A stretch of DNA of 59,375 nt from Grimontia marina (GCF_900060185.1 NZ_FIZY01000034.1:1-59375); one strand, 5' to 3'. Shown: positions 16,544 to 28,148, counted from the stretch's first letter. Notes: generated from the sequence alone by a model not told the origin. Numbers and translations are program-made.

Positions 16544-18304
16544 ATGTTAGAAAACGTCAAAATCACAAGAAAGCTGCCACTGGTTATTATTTCTTTCGCG
16601 CTTTTATCTTCAATTATTACTGGAATAATGAGCTATAAGTTCGCAGCAGAACAACTCATCCTCTCTGCCGAGTCAAAGCTAGTTGCACTGCTCGACTCAA
16701 GGAAAGAGTCGCTACTGCTGTACTTTGATACGGTAAAACGCGATCTCTTTATTCACGCCCGTTCACCTCAGACAAGAGATGCGGTGATTGAAATCACTGA
16801 GGCATGGGAAGACATTGGGGAAAACCAGCAATCAACCCTTCAATCTCTCTATATCACCGATAACCTGTTCGACGTGGGCCAGAAGGAAGCACTGCTATAC
16901 GCTGAAGACGGTTCTGCGTATAGCAAAGCCCATAAGAAATATCACTCTTTCTTCCGCAATCTAGCCGCAGAGCATGGCTACTATGACATTTTCCTCGTCG
17001 ATAGAGAGGGCAATATTCTCTATTCGGTCAAAAAAGAAGATGACTTTGCCACCAATCTTCTCAATGGAAAATGGCAAGACACTCATTTGGCCCGGGCATT
17101 CACCATGGTGAACAAAAACCCCTCTGTGGATAACGCATACCTTACTGATTTCGAAAAATATGAGCCAAGCTTTAATCAACCCGAAGCCTTCTTTGCCACC
17201 CCTATCCACAGAAACGGTGAGGAGTATATAGGCGCTCTAATCTTCCAAATGCCCATCAAATACATTAATAGTGTCATGCAAGTTAGCGCGGGTATGGGGG
17301 AAACTGGTGAGACAGTCCTGATTGGTCCTGATGAATTAATGCGAAGCAATTCCCGGTTTCATGGAGAGAAAATTCTGGAAGCCTCTGTTCATTCCAAGAC
17401 TGCAGCCAAAGCACTAAGTGGTATTTCTGGCATCCAGTTTGAGCAAGATAACAGAGGCGTGGAGGTACTCAGTGCCTTTGCACCATTTAATTTTATGTCG
17501 CTACATTGGGCTATCATTGCAGAGATAGAACGTGACGAAATATTGAGCCCTCTTCGCGTTTTTGTCAGTGCGCTAGCCTTATCTGTGCTAGTAGGAACGG
17601 TTGTTATTTTTGTCATGGGTTATTTTCTTGCCTTAGATATAGCAAAGCCAATCGCTGCTATGTCATCAATGATGAACCGCCTTGCTAACAATGAATTGGA
17701 CATCAATATCTCTGTATCAGAGCGTAAAGACGAAGTCGGTCATATGGCCCAAGCACTAGAGATATTTAAAACCAACGCCATCGAAAAAGATAAGCTGCAA
17801 AAAGAACTGACTTACATGGCACACCATGACATGTTAACAGGCCTTCCTACCCGACAGCTCATTACAGATCGCCTGCAAGACATGACAAAAAGTTACAACA
17901 AAGAGCATTTCCCGTTCGCGGTTATGTTCGCTGATCTCGATAACTTTAAAACAGTTAATGATACGCTGGGTCATCATATTGGTGATGAGGTTCTAAAGGC
18001 GGCTGCCCGTATTTTTCAGGAAGCGTTACGCGATGGTGATTTTGTTGCCCGGATTGGTGGCGATGAATTTGTACTGCTATTCACCAATATTCAAGAAGCA
18101 GATGAAGCCATGGAGATCGCAAAAAAGTTGGTCGTTTCCATCGAAACCGGCCTTAAATTAGTTAGCACGACCATCCCAGTGACCTTGAGTCTTGGAATTG
18201 CTGTGTGTCCCGACGATGCTGAAGATACCACTTCCCTGATCCGGCATGCAGATGAAGCCATGTACCGAGCAAAGCAGAAAAGTAAAAACTGCTGTAGCCG
18301 TTGA
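16544..18304 (+). CDS. Membrane diguanylate cyclase (sensor-HAMP-GGDEF)
   Basis: 586 aa. A first transmembrane helix (~12-32) leads to a large periplasmic dCache-like sensor, then a second helix (~340-362), a HAMP linker and a GGDEF domain (~415-586). The active-site motif GGDEF lies near 505-509. The inhibitory I-site RDGD sits exactly five residues before it, so it should make cyclic di-GMP and be product-inhibited. No EAL domain. The start is supported by a GGGGG-rich ribosome-binding site. The periplasmic ligand is unknown. Confidence 0.92.
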   Translation: MLENVKITRKLPLVIISFALLSSIITGIMSYKFAAEQLILSAESKLVALLDSRKESLLLYFDTVKRDLFIHARSPQTRDAVIEITEAWEDIGENQQSTLQSLYITDNLFDVGQKEALLYAEDGSAYSKAHKKYHSFFRNLAAEHGYYDIFLVDREGNILYSVKKEDDFATNLLNGKWQDTHLARAFTMVNKNPSVDNAYLTDFEKYEPSFNQPEAFFATPIHRNGEEYIGALIFQMPIKYINSVMQVSAGMGETGETVLIGPDELMRSNSRFHGEKILEASVHSKTAAKALSGISGIQFEQDNRGVEVLSAFAPFNFMSLHWAIIAEIERDEILSPLRVFVSALALSVLVGTVVIFVMGYFLALDIAKPIAAMSSMMNRLANNELDINISVSERKDEVGHMAQALEIFKTNAIEKDKLQKELTYMAHHDMLTGLPTRQLITDRLQDMTKSYNKEHFPFAVMFADLDNFKTVNDTLGHHIGDEVLKAAARIFQEALRDGDFVARIGGDEFVLLFTNIQEADEAMEIAKKLVVSIETGLKLVSTTIPVTLSLGIAVCPDDAEDTTSLIRHADEAMYRAKQKSKNCCSR

Positions 18305-18355
18305 TAGCGGGCGACAAATATTGCTCCAGAGCGGATCTGGGGCGTTGTATAGTAA

Positions 18356-19624
18356 TTAGAAAGGCTGGTTAATCATAACTCTGAAGATACTTTCCTCCGA
18401 GCCCGTAGCCAACTCTGAACGCACGACAATTCCCTCTACCTGAAAACGCATCGCGCCTCCAGCACTCCATTTCATATCCTGATGTAGTACTCCAAAATCA
18501 TACTCATCCGCCACCCGGCCAACATCAGTAAATAAAACCCACTGCCACCATGGCACGTCATACCAATTGAAAACGGGTAACTGGCCCAGAGGCTGCCATT
18601 CCGGGATGACTCGGTATTCCGCACTGTAACTCAGCGCTGATCGGTCGGCATAACGGCCGGACTGAAAGCTTCTCAGACGATACAAACCACCTAAACGGGC
18701 TGCGGCGAATTCCGGAGGCCTGCGATAAACCAACTCACCATTTATCTCTGACTTGTCGTTCCAGCTTGGCGTATCTGAGGTATAGAGGTTGAATGCCACA
18801 ACTTGCTCATTGGCCAGGTCATCCCAACCGCCGAGATCCCAATACCAGCTCTGACTTAACTCCCACTTCCACCAACTCGCCCTGTTATCAGCACCTGGAT
18901 CGACTGTAACAATAACCTCGCTGAGACTGCCTTTTGTTGGATTGTTACTGCTGTCGCGGTTATCCCATTTCAAGTGGGTTTCAAGTCCCCACACTTCGGT
19001 TGCATCCGAAAAGTCGCTCGGCGCATGAACGCCCTCACCGTCTAACGTCCGGGCATTGTAGAAAGGGCGGAAATCAATTGAAGAGACGCCGCTGTTCCAC
19101 GGCGCATTTCCCTCATCGCCTCGCTCAGGGGAAAGCGCAGCACGAACCGGACTGTCTAGTGCTTCCCCCAAAGGCAGGATATAACGGAAGGAAAGATGAT
19201 GCTGGGCATCACGACTGTCTGCGGTCAGACGATCGTCATAGACAGAGTTGTTGGACGCAGCATCACCCAGATAGTAGTCAAACTGTTTGAAGTCACCTTC
19301 ATAAAACTGCCCACTCAGCAGCCAGCGACTATCTGCAGAAAGCATGTAATTATTGGCGGCAACAAAGCCCATCCAAGTGCTTTTTGATGTGCCAAGCCCT
19401 GCTGCAAACAACGAGGCTTGAGGCTGTCCCGCACCTTTCCAAAGCCCGGCCATTCCAGCAGAGAAGCCCAAGGTTTCAGTGGAGAAGACAAATGGAACCA
19501 CTTCAATATCCAGCGATTCCGACTCTGGATGACTCGATGCCAGAGCGCCATTTGGAAAAAGCAAAAATGGCAAAGATAAGAAAGCCGTAACTTGGGTTAC
19601 GGCTTTAGAAAAATTCAGATTCAA
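18356..19624 (-). CDS. BamA/TamA-family outer-membrane barrel protein
   Basis: 422 aa with a signal peptide (~1-30, ending GALASS). The rest is rich in alternating aromatic beta-strands and includes RRPPEFAAARLGGLYRLRSFQSGRY-type surface-antigen (D15) features and a C-terminal Phe (INQPF). There is no room for multiple POTRA domains, so it is not BamA itself but a short D15-domain protein. It lies 25 bp after alr on the same strand. An 11-bp hairpin falls within its first codons (see findings). The substrate is unknown. Confidence 0.75.
   Translation of the reverse strand: MNLNFSKAVTQVTAFLSLPFLLFPNGALASSHPESESLDIEVVPFVFSTETLGFSAGMAGLWKGAGQPQASLFAAGLGTSKSTWMGFVAANNYMLSADSRWLLSGQFYEGDFKQFDYYLGDAASNNSVYDDRLTADSRDAQHHLSFRYILPLGEALDSPVRAALSPERGDEGNAPWNSGVSSIDFRPFYNARTLDGEGVHAPSDFSDATEVWGLETHLKWDNRDSSNNPTKGSLSEVIVTVDPGADNRASWWKWELSQSWYWDLGGWDDLANEQVVAFNLYTSDTPSWNDKSEINGELVYRRPPEFAAARLGGLYRLRSFQSGRYADRSALSYSAEYRVIPEWQPLGQLPVFNWYDVPWWQWVLFTDVGRVADEYDFGVLHQDMKWSAGGAMRFQVEGIVVRSELATGSEESIFRVMINQPF
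19581..19606 (-). terminator. Hairpin inside the start of the D15-barrel gene (terminator/attenuator candidate)
   Basis: An 11-bp perfect stem with a 4-base loop lies at codons ~7-15 of the barrel gene and about 44 bp past the alr stop. It is followed on the minus strand by CTTTCTTATCTTT, a weak T-tract. It may attenuate read-through from dnaB-alr. Confidence 0.45.
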
Positions 19625-19649
19625 AACGTTTTACAACTTACGCTAGGGC

Positions 19650-20735
19650 CTATTGGCCTTTAGTATAAATCAGGTCAACACGGGATGTGAGGTTGGTGAC
19701 AAGCTCATAGCCTATGGTGCCTACATGACGGGCAATTTCTTCTACCGCTAGTTCCTCGCCCCACAGGATCACTTCATCGCCCACGCGGTCGGTCGCATCT
19801 GGCCCCAAATCAATGGTAATCATGTCCATAGAAACACGCCCAGCCAAAGACACGCGTCGACCATTGATCACTACCGGAGTGCCATCTGGCGCTGCGCGCG
19901 GGTATCCGTCGCCATAGCCAATTGCCACCACACCGATTTTTGTGTCACGATCTGTCATCCAGCGTCCGCCATAGCCCACCGTTTCACCTTTCTTGGCTTC
20001 ACGCACAGCGATAAGGCTTGAAGTCAACGTCATAGCTGGCTTGAGGCCGAAATCCTTACCACAGCGCTCTACCATCGGAGAAATGCCGTAAAGACTGATT
20101 CCAGGGCGAACATAATCAAAATGGCTGGTTGGCCAAATTAAACTGCCGGAAGATGCTGCCAACGATTTGTAACCCAGCTGACCAGCAGTCAATTCTTCAA
20201 ACAGCGCAATTTGTTGCTCCGTGACAGGCTTTTCCGGTTCATCCGCACAGCCGAAATGGCTCATAAAGTTAAGAGGTTTCGCGACGTTCGGACAAGCCTT
20301 CAGCCGCTCAATAAATTCGGCAACATATTCCGGGCGCACGCCCAAGCGATGCATGCCGGTATCGATTTTCAGCCAAACATGGAGTGGGTGTTCTAGGTTG
20401 GCTTTTTCCAACGCTTCCAGTTGCTCAATACAATGAACCGCCGTTTGCAGATTCTGTGCTTCGAGCGTTGGCAAATCCGCAGAAGAATAAAAACCTTCAA
20501 GCAGCAGGATAGGTTTCACAATCCCGCCAGCACGAAGACTCACTGCCTCTTCAAGGCGTGCAACGCCGAAGCCATCGGCCTGAGAAGAAAGTGCCTTTGC
20601 CACGGGCAGAAGGCCATGTCCGTATCCATTAGCTTTAATCGCCGCCCAAGTTCGACTGTTCGGCGCCATGGCGCGGATAATGTCGATATTGTGGTTCAGG
20701 GCAGCGGTATGGATGATTGCTGTTGCCGCTTTCAT
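19650..20735 (-). CDS. alr: Alanine racemase
   Basis: 361 aa. PLP-dependent racemase supplying D-alanine for peptidoglycan. The PLP lysine is Lys34 in [12 protein letters not shown]. The second-domain tyrosine motif is VGYGGRW, with GYGDGYPR following. It is full length. It starts 34 bp after dnaB on the same strand, the conserved dnaB-alr pair. Confidence 0.97.
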   Translation of the reverse strand: MKAATAIIHTAALNHNIDIIRAMAPNSRTWAAIKANGYGHGLLPVAKALSSQADGFGVARLEEAVSLRAGGIVKPILLLEGFYSSADLPTLEAQNLQTAVHCIEQLEALEKANLEHPLHVWLKIDTGMHRLGVRPEYVAEFIERLKACPNVAKPLNFMSHFGCADEPEKPVTEQQIALFEELTAGQLGYKSLAASSGSLIWPTSHFDYVRPGISLYGISPMVERCGKDFGLKPAMTLTSSLIAVREAKKGETVGYGGRWMTDRDTKIGVVAIGYGDGYPRAAPDGTPVVINGRRVSLAGRVSMDMITIDLGPDATDRVGDEVILWGEELAVEEIARHVGTIGYELVTNLTSRVDLIYTKGQ

Positions 20736-20769
20736 AACACCTCGCGGTTAATACTCAACAAACTCTGTT

Positions 20770-22179
20770 TTATTCTTCATCAAACGCAGGACCTGCGTAG
20801 TTATCAAAGCGGGAGAACTGACCTTGGAAGGTCAAACGCACGCTACCGATTGGACCGTTACGCTGCTTACCGAGGATGATTTCTGCAATGCCTTTCAGCG
20901 GGCTTTCCGGGTTGTACACCTCATCACGGTAAATGAACATGATAAGGTCCGCATCCTGCTCGATCGCGCCCGATTCACGCAAGTCGGAGTTTACAGGGCG
21001 TTTGTCTGCACGTTGTTCCAGCGAGCGGTTAAGCTGCGACAGGGCCACAACAGGCACATTTAGTTCTTTTGCCAACGCCTTGAGCGAGCGGCTGATCTCA
21101 GCAATCTCAAGGGTACGGTTATCCTGAAGGCCAGGAACACGCATCAACTGAAGGTAGTCGACCATAATCATCGACAGACCGCCATGTTCACGCGCCACAC
21201 GGCGGGCTCGGGAGCGCACTTCTGTTGGCGTCAGGCCTGAGCTGTCATCGATATACATATTCTTCTTCTGCATCAGAATACCCATGGTCGATGAGATACG
21301 CGCCCAGTCCTCATCATCCAACTGACCGGTACGGATTTTGGTCTGATCAACACGGGAAAGCGACGCGAGCATACGCATCATCAGCTGTTCAGCAGGCATC
21401 TCGAGTGAGAAGATCAGTACTGGCTTTTCCTGATCCATGGCGGCGTTTTCACACAGGTTCATCGCAAACGTGGTTTTACCCATGGATGGACGTGCCGCCA
21501 CGATGATGAGATCCGAACCCTGTAGGCCTGCGGTTTTCTTGTTCAAATCGGTAAAGCCAGTCGACACACCGGTCACACCGTCTTGCGGCGATTTGAACAG
21601 GATTTCGATGCGCTCAAGGGTTTTCGACAGAACATTGTCGATGTTCTGTGGGCCTTCGTTTTCCGTGGTACGCGATTCTGCAATGGCGAAAACCTTGCTC
21701 TCTGCCATGTCGAGCAGGTCTTCTGACGTGCGCCCTTCTGGGTCATAACCTGCATCAGCAATTTCATTCGCGACGCTGATAAGGTTACGCACCATGGCAC
21801 GTTCGCGGACGATATCCGCATAGGCGACAATGTTCGCCGCACTTGGGGTGTTTTTTGCCAACTCTGCGAGATAGGCAAAACCGCCGACATCTTCCAGTTG
21901 GCTATGCTTTTCGAGGTTTTCAGAGAGAGTAATAAGATCCAGCGGCATACCTGCATCAAGCAGCTGCTTGGTGCTTTCAAAAATCAGCCGATGAGGACGG
22001 CTGTAGAAGTCAGCAGCAACCACTTTTTCTGCCACACTGTCCCAACGCTCGTTATCGAGCATCAGACCACCCAGCACAGACTGCTCGGCTTCCAGAGAAT
22101 GCGGCGGCACCTTCAGGGCATCAACCTGACGGTCTTTAGGTTTGTTGGAATTAAATTGCTTGCTGCGTTGCTCTGCCAT
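20770..22179 (-). CDS. dnaB: Replicative DNA helicase DnaB
   Basis: 469 aa hexameric helicase. The N-terminal DnaB domain (PPHSLEAEQSVLGGLMLDN) precedes the RecA-like core with Walker A ARPSMGKTTFAMN, Walker B IMVDYLQLM and the conserved RESGAIEQDADLIMFIYRDE. No intein. First gene of a dnaB-alr unit. Confidence 0.98.
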   Translation of the reverse strand: MAEQRSKQFNSNKPKDRQVDALKVPPHSLEAEQSVLGGLMLDNERWDSVAEKVVAADFYSRPHRLIFESTKQLLDAGMPLDLITLSENLEKHSQLEDVGGFAYLAELAKNTPSAANIVAYADIVRERAMVRNLISVANEIADAGYDPEGRTSEDLLDMAESKVFAIAESRTTENEGPQNIDNVLSKTLERIEILFKSPQDGVTGVSTGFTDLNKKTAGLQGSDLIIVAARPSMGKTTFAMNLCENAAMDQEKPVLIFSLEMPAEQLMMRMLASLSRVDQTKIRTGQLDDEDWARISSTMGILMQKKNMYIDDSSGLTPTEVRSRARRVAREHGGLSMIMVDYLQLMRVPGLQDNRTLEIAEISRSLKALAKELNVPVVALSQLNRSLEQRADKRPVNSDLRESGAIEQDADLIMFIYRDEVYNPESPLKGIAEIILGKQRNGPIGSVRLTFQGQFSRFDNYAGPAFDEE

Positions 22180-22355
22180 ATTACTTATTACCTTGTCGAT
22201 TCGGCCGACATTATACCCAGAACCTCTGACGAATAACTATCGGTAGGCGCTTTGGAGCGACCACGACTTTTTTGCCTGCCAATTTAACGTGTTGCTGACG
22301 AAATGCAGGAGGATTCATATAGAATGTGGCTCCTGATGTTGTAATGGTAACCTAA

Positions 22356-23099
22356 ATGGCGTCGTCGCTACTGAAACCGTCTCTGTTTTGTCTGGTGGCA
22401 CTCCCTCTTTGTGCAAAAGCAAGCACACCTGAACCATGGCAATCAGAAGTGGAACTTGGGTTTCAGGCGCTTTCCGGCAACTCAGACTCCCTAACGATCA
22501 ACAGTCGTCTAGGGGTCAACTTCACCGAGGGACCCTATCGACACACTTCAGAAGCCAAATTCCTGCTGGTTGAAAAAGACGGCGAAGAAGATAAACGTAA
22601 AAGCGAGTTCGAAAGTCAGGCCAACTATAAGTTTGACCCCAAGCATTATGTGTGGGGAAACGTGAGCTTTCTTGACGATAAATACGGCCCTTATTTTAAA
22701 GACCTTACTGTCGCAGCAGGAATGGGTTATCAGGCCATTTGGCAGGAAGATTTATCATTGCTGCTAGAAGTCGGTCCCGGTTACCGTTATCAGTCACCAA
22801 ACCTGGACGAGTTGGATGATGACGACCTTATTTTGCCATATGACGTGGAAGAAGCGATTTTGCGTGGTCAGGCCGAGCTTTCCTGGAAAATGACAAAGGC
22901 CGCGCTGTTTGAAGGTCGCATTACTGCCATCTGCGGGCCAAGTAACACCAGTTTTGAAGCGCGGGCATCGGTTTCCACCAGCCTGATTGACGATCTGGCG
23001 ATTAAGCTTTCCACCACACAAAAATACATCAGTGAAGTACCGCCGGGATTGAAAAACCTCGATTCGATTTTTACCGTGAATATGCTTTATAAATTCTGA
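22356..23099 (+). CDS. DUF481 family outer-membrane protein
   Basis: 247 aa with a signal peptide (~1-22). DUF481 features include VELGFQALSGNSDSLTINSR and repeated amphipathic strands ending in aromatic MLYKF, typical of a small beta-barrel ('salt-induced' outer-membrane family). The function is unproven. It is divergent from dnaB and ends at a bidirectional terminator shared with rplI. Confidence 0.8.
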   Translation: MASSLLKPSLFCLVALPLCAKASTPEPWQSEVELGFQALSGNSDSLTINSRLGVNFTEGPYRHTSEAKFLLVEKDGEEDKRKSEFESQANYKFDPKHYVWGNVSFLDDKYGPYFKDLTVAAGMGYQAIWQEDLSLLLEVGPGYRYQSPNLDELDDDDLILPYDVEEAILRGQAELSWKMTKAALFEGRITAICGPSNTSFEARASVSTSLIDDLAIKLSTTQKYISEVPPGLKNLDSIFTVNMLYKF

Positions 23100-23109
23100 A
23101 CACAAAAAA

Positions 23110-23132
23110 ACCGGCCCAAAGGCCGGTCTTTT
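23110..23132. terminator. Bidirectional terminator between the DUF481 gene and rplI
   Basis: ACCGGCC-CAAA-GGCCGGT stem (23110-23127) with A-run and T-rich flanks, between convergent genes. Confidence 0.9.
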
Positions 23133-23153
23133 CAAAGCGACGATGTGTCTGAA

Positions 23154-23603
23154 TTACTCAGCAACAACGTTCAGCTTAACAGTAGCGAATACTTCAGAGT
23201 GCAGTTGCAGACTGACTTCGTACTCACCAGTGTTACGCAGTGCACCTTCTGGCAGGCGAACTTCGCTCTTCGCTACAGCAACGCCAGCTGCAGTTACAGC
23301 GTCAGCGATGTCACGAGTACCGATAGAACCGAACAGTTTACCTTCGTCACCAGCTTTAGAAGCGATTTCAACCGCTTCCAGCGCTTCAACTTGCTCAGCG
23401 CGTGCTTGAGCAGCTGCCAGAGCTTCAGCAACTTTAGCTTCCAGATCTGCACGACGAGCTTCGAAATGCTCAACGTTAGATTTAGTAGCCATTACTGCCT
23501 TACCTTGTGGGATAAGGAAGTTACGTGCGTAACCAGACTTAACAGTTACCTGATCACCCAGACCACCCAGGTTAGCGATTTTATCAAGCAGAATAACTTG
23601 CAT
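23154..23603 (-). CDS. rplI: 50S ribosomal protein L9
   Basis: 149 aa, standard length. It starts [36 protein letters not shown], the L9 N-terminal signature, followed by the long connecting helix and C-terminal domain. Last gene of rpsF-priB-rpsR-rplI. Confidence 0.98.
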   Translation of the reverse strand: MQVILLDKIANLGGLGDQVTVKSGYARNFLIPQGKAVMATKSNVEHFEARRADLEAKVAEALAAAQARAEQVEALEAVEIASKAGDEGKLFGSIGTRDIADAVTAAGVAVAKSEVRLPEGALRNTGEYEVSLQLHSEVFATVKLNVVAE

Positions 23604-23636
23604 TATCTATTCCTCTATTAACTTGGACAGTGCCGA

Positions 23637-24184
<548 letters not shown>

Positions 24185-24193
24185 CAAATCAAA

Positions 24194-24580
24194 TTACTCA
24201 GCTGCTGCTTCGTCTTCAGATTGTGCTTCAGCACGCTCTTCGCGACGTGGTGCGCGCTCTTCTTTAGCCTTCATCATTACAGATGGCTCAGTGATAGCGC
24301 CTTTGGTACGCATGATCATGTTACGGATCACAGCGTCATTGAAGCGGAACGCAGTTTCCAGCTCATCAATCACAGCTTGCTCTGCTTCAACGTTCATCAG
24401 AACGTAGTGTGCTTTGTGCAGCTTGTTGATTGGGTAAGCCAGTTGACGACGGCCCCAGTCTTCTAGACGGTGGATTTGACCACCTGACTCTTTGATAGAA
24501 CCAGTGTAACGCTCGATCATGCCAGCAACTTGCTCGCTTTGATCAGGGTGCACCATGAATACGATTTCGTAATGACGCAT
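24194..24580 (-). CDS. rpsF: 30S ribosomal protein S6
   Basis: 128 aa. Begins [18 protein letters not shown], the S6 signature, with an acidic alanine-rich C-terminal tail as in gammaproteobacteria, where it is the target of RimK glutamylation. Ribosome-binding site AAGGAGC. A conserved leader hairpin lies 25 bp upstream. Confidence 0.98.
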   Translation of the reverse strand: MRHYEIVFMVHPDQSEQVAGMIERYTGSIKESGGQIHRLEDWGRRQLAYPINKLHKAHYVLMNVEAEQAVIDELETAFRFNDAVIRNMIMRTKGAITEPSVMMKAKEERAPRREERAEAQSEDEAAAE

Positions 24581-24604
24581 TGGTTGCTCCTTACGGATTA
24601 TTCA

Positions 24605-24638
24605 GCTTCCACGCTTGGCCCGGTCGTCCAGCGGAAGC
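24605..24638 (-). promoter_or_regulatory. S6:S18 leader RNA motif
   Basis: On the minus strand GCTTCCGC pairs with GTGGAAGC (8 bp, one G-U), enclosing an interior segment with the ACCG/CCG trinucleotide expected of the S6:S18-binding leader. It lies just before the rpsF ribosome-binding site, so excess S6-S18 would repress its own operon. Confidence 0.75.
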
Positions 24639-24715
24639 AAGGAACGAAAGTAAAAGACCGGGAATTTGGAGGCAGGATAGTACAGAATTGCACCGCTAAT
24701 AGCAACAAAAAGCAC

Positions 24716-24745
24716 AACGCCCGGAGAAATAAATCACCGGGCGTT
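24716..24745 (-). terminator. Terminator after rlmB
   Basis: AACGCCCGG / CCGGGCGTT stem (24716-24724 and 24737-24745) with a downstream T-run on the minus strand, separating nsrR-rnr-rlmB from rpsF. Confidence 0.75.
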
Positions 24746-24777
24746 GCTTTGTCTGAAAACAGTCTGCTTTCTTGCGG

Positions 24778-25515
24778 TTACCCGCGGCGCTGACGCACAG
24801 CTTCAAACAGACAGATACCGGTCGCTACCGACACGTTCAGGCTTGATACGCTGCCCGCCATAGGAATGCTGATGAGATCATCACAGGTCTCTCGGGTCAG
24901 GCGGCGCATACCGTCACCTTCTGCGCCCATCACAATCGCCAGTGGACCTGTCAGTTTCGCATCGTATACATCGTGCGTCGCTTCACCGGCCGTGCCGACA
25001 AACCACACGCCTTTTTCCTGCAACGCACGCATAGTACGCGCTAGGTTGGTTACGCGCACCAGTGGCACTACTTCTGCAGCGCCTACTGCGACCTTGCGAG
25101 CCGTTGCGTTCAGCTGTGCCGATTTGTCTTTCGGCACGATGACCGCACATACGCCGGCAGCATCCGCATTACGCAGACACGCGCCCAGATTGTGTGGGTC
25201 GGTCACACCATCAAGTACCAGCAGCAGTGGGTTTTCTTTGCCATCCAGAATGATGTCGAGGTCGTTTTCATTGTACTGTCGACCTGGCTTCACACGAGCA
25301 ATCAAGCCCTGATGCGACGCACCTTTGGCTTTGTCGTCCAGTGCTTTTCGACCCATTTCCTGCAGAGTGATACCCAGACGGGTCAACTCATTCAATACAG
25401 GCAATACACGATCGTCTTGACGGCCTTTCAGCACGAAGACTTCGATGAAGCGGGACGGATCAGATTCTAGTACGGCTTTAACGGCATGGATGCCGTAAAT
25501 CATTTCATTGCTCAT
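24778..25515 (-). CDS. rlmB: 23S rRNA (guanosine-2'-O-)-methyltransferase RlmB
   Basis: 245 aa SPOUT enzyme methylating G2251 in 23S rRNA. It has the substrate-binding N-terminus ([14 protein letters not shown]) and the knotted SAM-binding motifs [35 protein letters not shown] and [22 protein letters not shown]. It starts 3 bp after rnr. Confidence 0.96.
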   Translation of the reverse strand: MSNEMIYGIHAVKAVLESDPSRFIEVFVLKGRQDDRVLPVLNELTRLGITLQEMGRKALDDKAKGASHQGLIARVKPGRQYNENDLDIILDGKENPLLLVLDGVTDPHNLGACLRNADAAGVCAVIVPKDKSAQLNATARKVAVGAAEVVPLVRVTNLARTMRALQEKGVWFVGTAGEATHDVYDAKLTGPLAIVMGAEGDGMRRLTRETCDDLISIPMAGSVSSLNVSVATGICLFEAVRQRRG

Positions 25516-25518
25516 GGA

Positions 25519-28035
25519 TTACTTCTTATTCTTGCCTGCTCTGGCTGGTTTGCCTTTCTGCGCTTTTTTCTTGCGCACCTTCTCAGCCTTGGTTTTCTTC
25601 TTCGCCGGGTTTTCGCCTTTGCCGCCTCGTTTGCCAGCAGTCGCTTTTTCGCCACGCTTTCCGGCCGGGGCTTTATCACCCTCACCTTTTGGAATCGCGC
25701 CGCGCTTCAGTTGCTGGCGAACAGACATACGTTCTTGGCGTGCTTCAGGATCTTTCCCTGACACTGCGCGGCCTTTCTTGGCTTTATTACGAGCAGTTTT
25801 ACCGGCACCGCGGGCTTTACGGGTTGTTCCGTCCAGCTCGAAATCGATCATCCTTTCATCAAGGTTGACGGATAATACTTTGACCGTGACCTGATCGCCA
25901 AGTCGGAAAATACGACCAGAGCTCTCGCCGACCAGTTTTTGGCCTACCATGTCGTAGTTGTAGTAATCGTTGTCAAGATTCGAGATATGCACCAAGCCGT
26001 CAATATGGAGCTCTTTTAAACGGACAAAGAAACCGAAACCAGTGACATTGGCAATGGTGCCTTCCATCACTTCTCCAACGTGATCTTGCATGTATTCACA
26101 CTTGAGCCAGTCAGAGACATCCCGCGTCGCATCATCTGCACGGCGCTCAGTCATCGAGCATTGTTCGCCCATCACATCCATATCATCAAAGGAGTAGTGA
26201 TAGCCACCGGTTGGTGTCCAGCGATCAGTGTTGCGCCCTTCTTCTTTGGCAATCAGGTATTTGATCGCGCGGTGCAGCAGCAAATCCGGATAACGACGGA
26301 TTGGCGAGGTAAAGTGCGCGTACTGCTTCAACGCCAGACCAAAGTGGCCTGAATTATCAGCCTGATACACCGCCTGCTTCATTGAGCGCAGCAGCATGGT
26401 TTGGATGAGTTCCTGATCAGGGCGGCCAGCAATTAAATGTGCCAGTTTGGCGTAATCGGTTGGAGACGGCTCTAAGCCCCCTTCAAGTGTGAGACCCATT
26501 TCGCTCAGGAAGTCTTTAAAGCCCGTCAGGCGCTCTTCACCCGGCGCTTCGTGCACGCGATAAAGTGCAGGCTCTTTGGCTTTCTCAACAAAACGCGCTG
26601 ACGCGATGTTCGCCAAAATCATACATTCTTCGATGATCTTGTGGGCGTCGTTACGCTCAACCGGCACTATGCGCTCAATCTTGCGCATAGCGTTGAAAAT
26701 AAACTTGGTTTCGACGGTTTCAAATTCAATTGCACCACGCTGTTCACGTGACGCTTTCAGCGCCTTGTACATGCAGTTCAACTCTTCGAGATGTGGAACC
26801 AGCGGCGCATAGCGCTCGCGGAGCTCTTGATCACCGTCCAACATCGCAGCGACTTTGGTATAAGTCAGGCGCGCGTGGGAGTTCATCACCGCTTCGTAAT
26901 GTTTAAAACCGGAAAGCTTACCGGCTTCCGAAATCGTCATTTCGCACACCATGCAAAGGCGGTCGACCTGAGGGTTCAGTGAACAAAGACCATTGGATAG
27001 CACTTCCGGCAGCATAGGAATAACCTGAGACGGGAAGTAGACTGAGTTACCGCGGTTCACCGCTTCTTTGTCCAACGCAGAGTCCGGACGGACATAGTAG
27101 CTCACGTCCGCAATCGCGACCCAAAGGCGCCAGCCACCTGACTTTTTCTTTTCACAGAATACGGCGTCATCGAAGTCGCGTGCATCTTCACCGTCAATGG
27201 TGACCAGAGGCAAGTCACGTAGATCAACGCGGCCCTTTTTCGCCTCTTCCGGCACTTGCTCAGTGAAACTCTTGATTTGTTTTTCGACGTCTTGTGGCCA
27301 CTCATGAGGAATGTCATGGGTACGGACGGCAATTTCGATTTCCATACCCGGTGCCATGTTCTCACCCAGCACTTCAACCACACGACCCACCGGGTTGTGT
27401 TGACGGGTTGGTCGCTGGAAGATTTCCACCACCACAACGTTACCCATGCGTGCACCTTTACGCTCATCCTGTGGGATCACGATGTCCTGACTGAGGCGGG
27501 AGTCGTCCGGCACCACAAAGCCCATACCGTTTTCGACGAAGTAGCGGCCAACAATCTGGCCTTTTCGTTCTTCCAAAACACGCACCACGCGGGCTTCTTT
27601 ACGACCACGCTTATCAGTGCCTGCTGGTTGTACAAGGATGAAATCACCATGCATCACCTGTTTCATCTGGTGATGTGGCAACAGCCAGTCTTCGCGGTTG
27701 CCTTTGCCCTCCGGACGTAGGAAGCCGAAACCGTCGCGGTGCCCGATCACGGTACCTTTAACCAAGTCCAGACGCTCAGGCAATGCATAGCACTGACGAC
27801 GTGTAAAAATCAGTTGGCCATCACGCTCCATGGCTCGGAGGCGTCGGCGCAAACCTTCGTATTCTTCGTCGCTACGCAGGCCCAGCACCTCAAACAACTG
27901 GTCGCGGTTTACCGGTGTGGTAAAGCCTTTAATTACCTCGAGAAGGTGCTCACGGCTTGGCACAGGATTGTCGTATTTTTCTGCTTCACGACCCAGGAAA
28001 GGATCGTTGCTGTGTAGGTGTTTGTCCTGAGACAT
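25519..28035 (-). CDS. rnr: Ribonuclease R
   Basis: 838 aa 3'-5' exoribonuclease. Order: winged-helix N-terminus, cold-shock domains, RNB catalytic domain ([19 protein letters not shown] with the metal-binding aspartates, and [19 protein letters not shown]), S1 domain ([21 protein letters not shown]), then a strongly basic Lys/Arg-rich tail of ~90 residues. It degrades structured RNA and helps tmRNA quality control. Forms a unit with rlmB and probably nsrR. Confidence 0.97.
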   Translation of the reverse strand: MSQDKHLHSNDPFLGREAEKYDNPVPSREHLLEVIKGFTTPVNRDQLFEVLGLRSDEEYEGLRRRLRAMERDGQLIFTRRQCYALPERLDLVKGTVIGHRDGFGFLRPEGKGNREDWLLPHHQMKQVMHGDFILVQPAGTDKRGRKEARVVRVLEERKGQIVGRYFVENGMGFVVPDDSRLSQDIVIPQDERKGARMGNVVVVEIFQRPTRQHNPVGRVVEVLGENMAPGMEIEIAVRTHDIPHEWPQDVEKQIKSFTEQVPEEAKKGRVDLRDLPLVTIDGEDARDFDDAVFCEKKKSGGWRLWVAIADVSYYVRPDSALDKEAVNRGNSVYFPSQVIPMLPEVLSNGLCSLNPQVDRLCMVCEMTISEAGKLSGFKHYEAVMNSHARLTYTKVAAMLDGDQELRERYAPLVPHLEELNCMYKALKASREQRGAIEFETVETKFIFNAMRKIERIVPVERNDAHKIIEECMILANIASARFVEKAKEPALYRVHEAPGEERLTGFKDFLSEMGLTLEGGLEPSPTDYAKLAHLIAGRPDQELIQTMLLRSMKQAVYQADNSGHFGLALKQYAHFTSPIRRYPDLLLHRAIKYLIAKEEGRNTDRWTPTGGYHYSFDDMDVMGEQCSMTERRADDATRDVSDWLKCEYMQDHVGEVMEGTIANVTGFGFFVRLKELHIDGLVHISNLDNDYYNYDMVGQKLVGESSGRIFRLGDQVTVKVLSVNLDERMIDFELDGTTRKARGAGKTARNKAKKGRAVSGKDPEARQERMSVRQQLKRGAIPKGEGDKAPAGKRGEKATAGKRGGKGENPAKKKTKAEKVRKKKAQKGKPARAGKNKK

Positions 28036-28148
28036 ATAAAATTCCCATTAGCGACATGTGTTACTCAGTATATCGCTTTGAATAAAAGAAATTGGGCACC
28101 CGCAAGAATTACCGACAAAAACTGGCAGTTCGTCTCAAACGATGAGAA

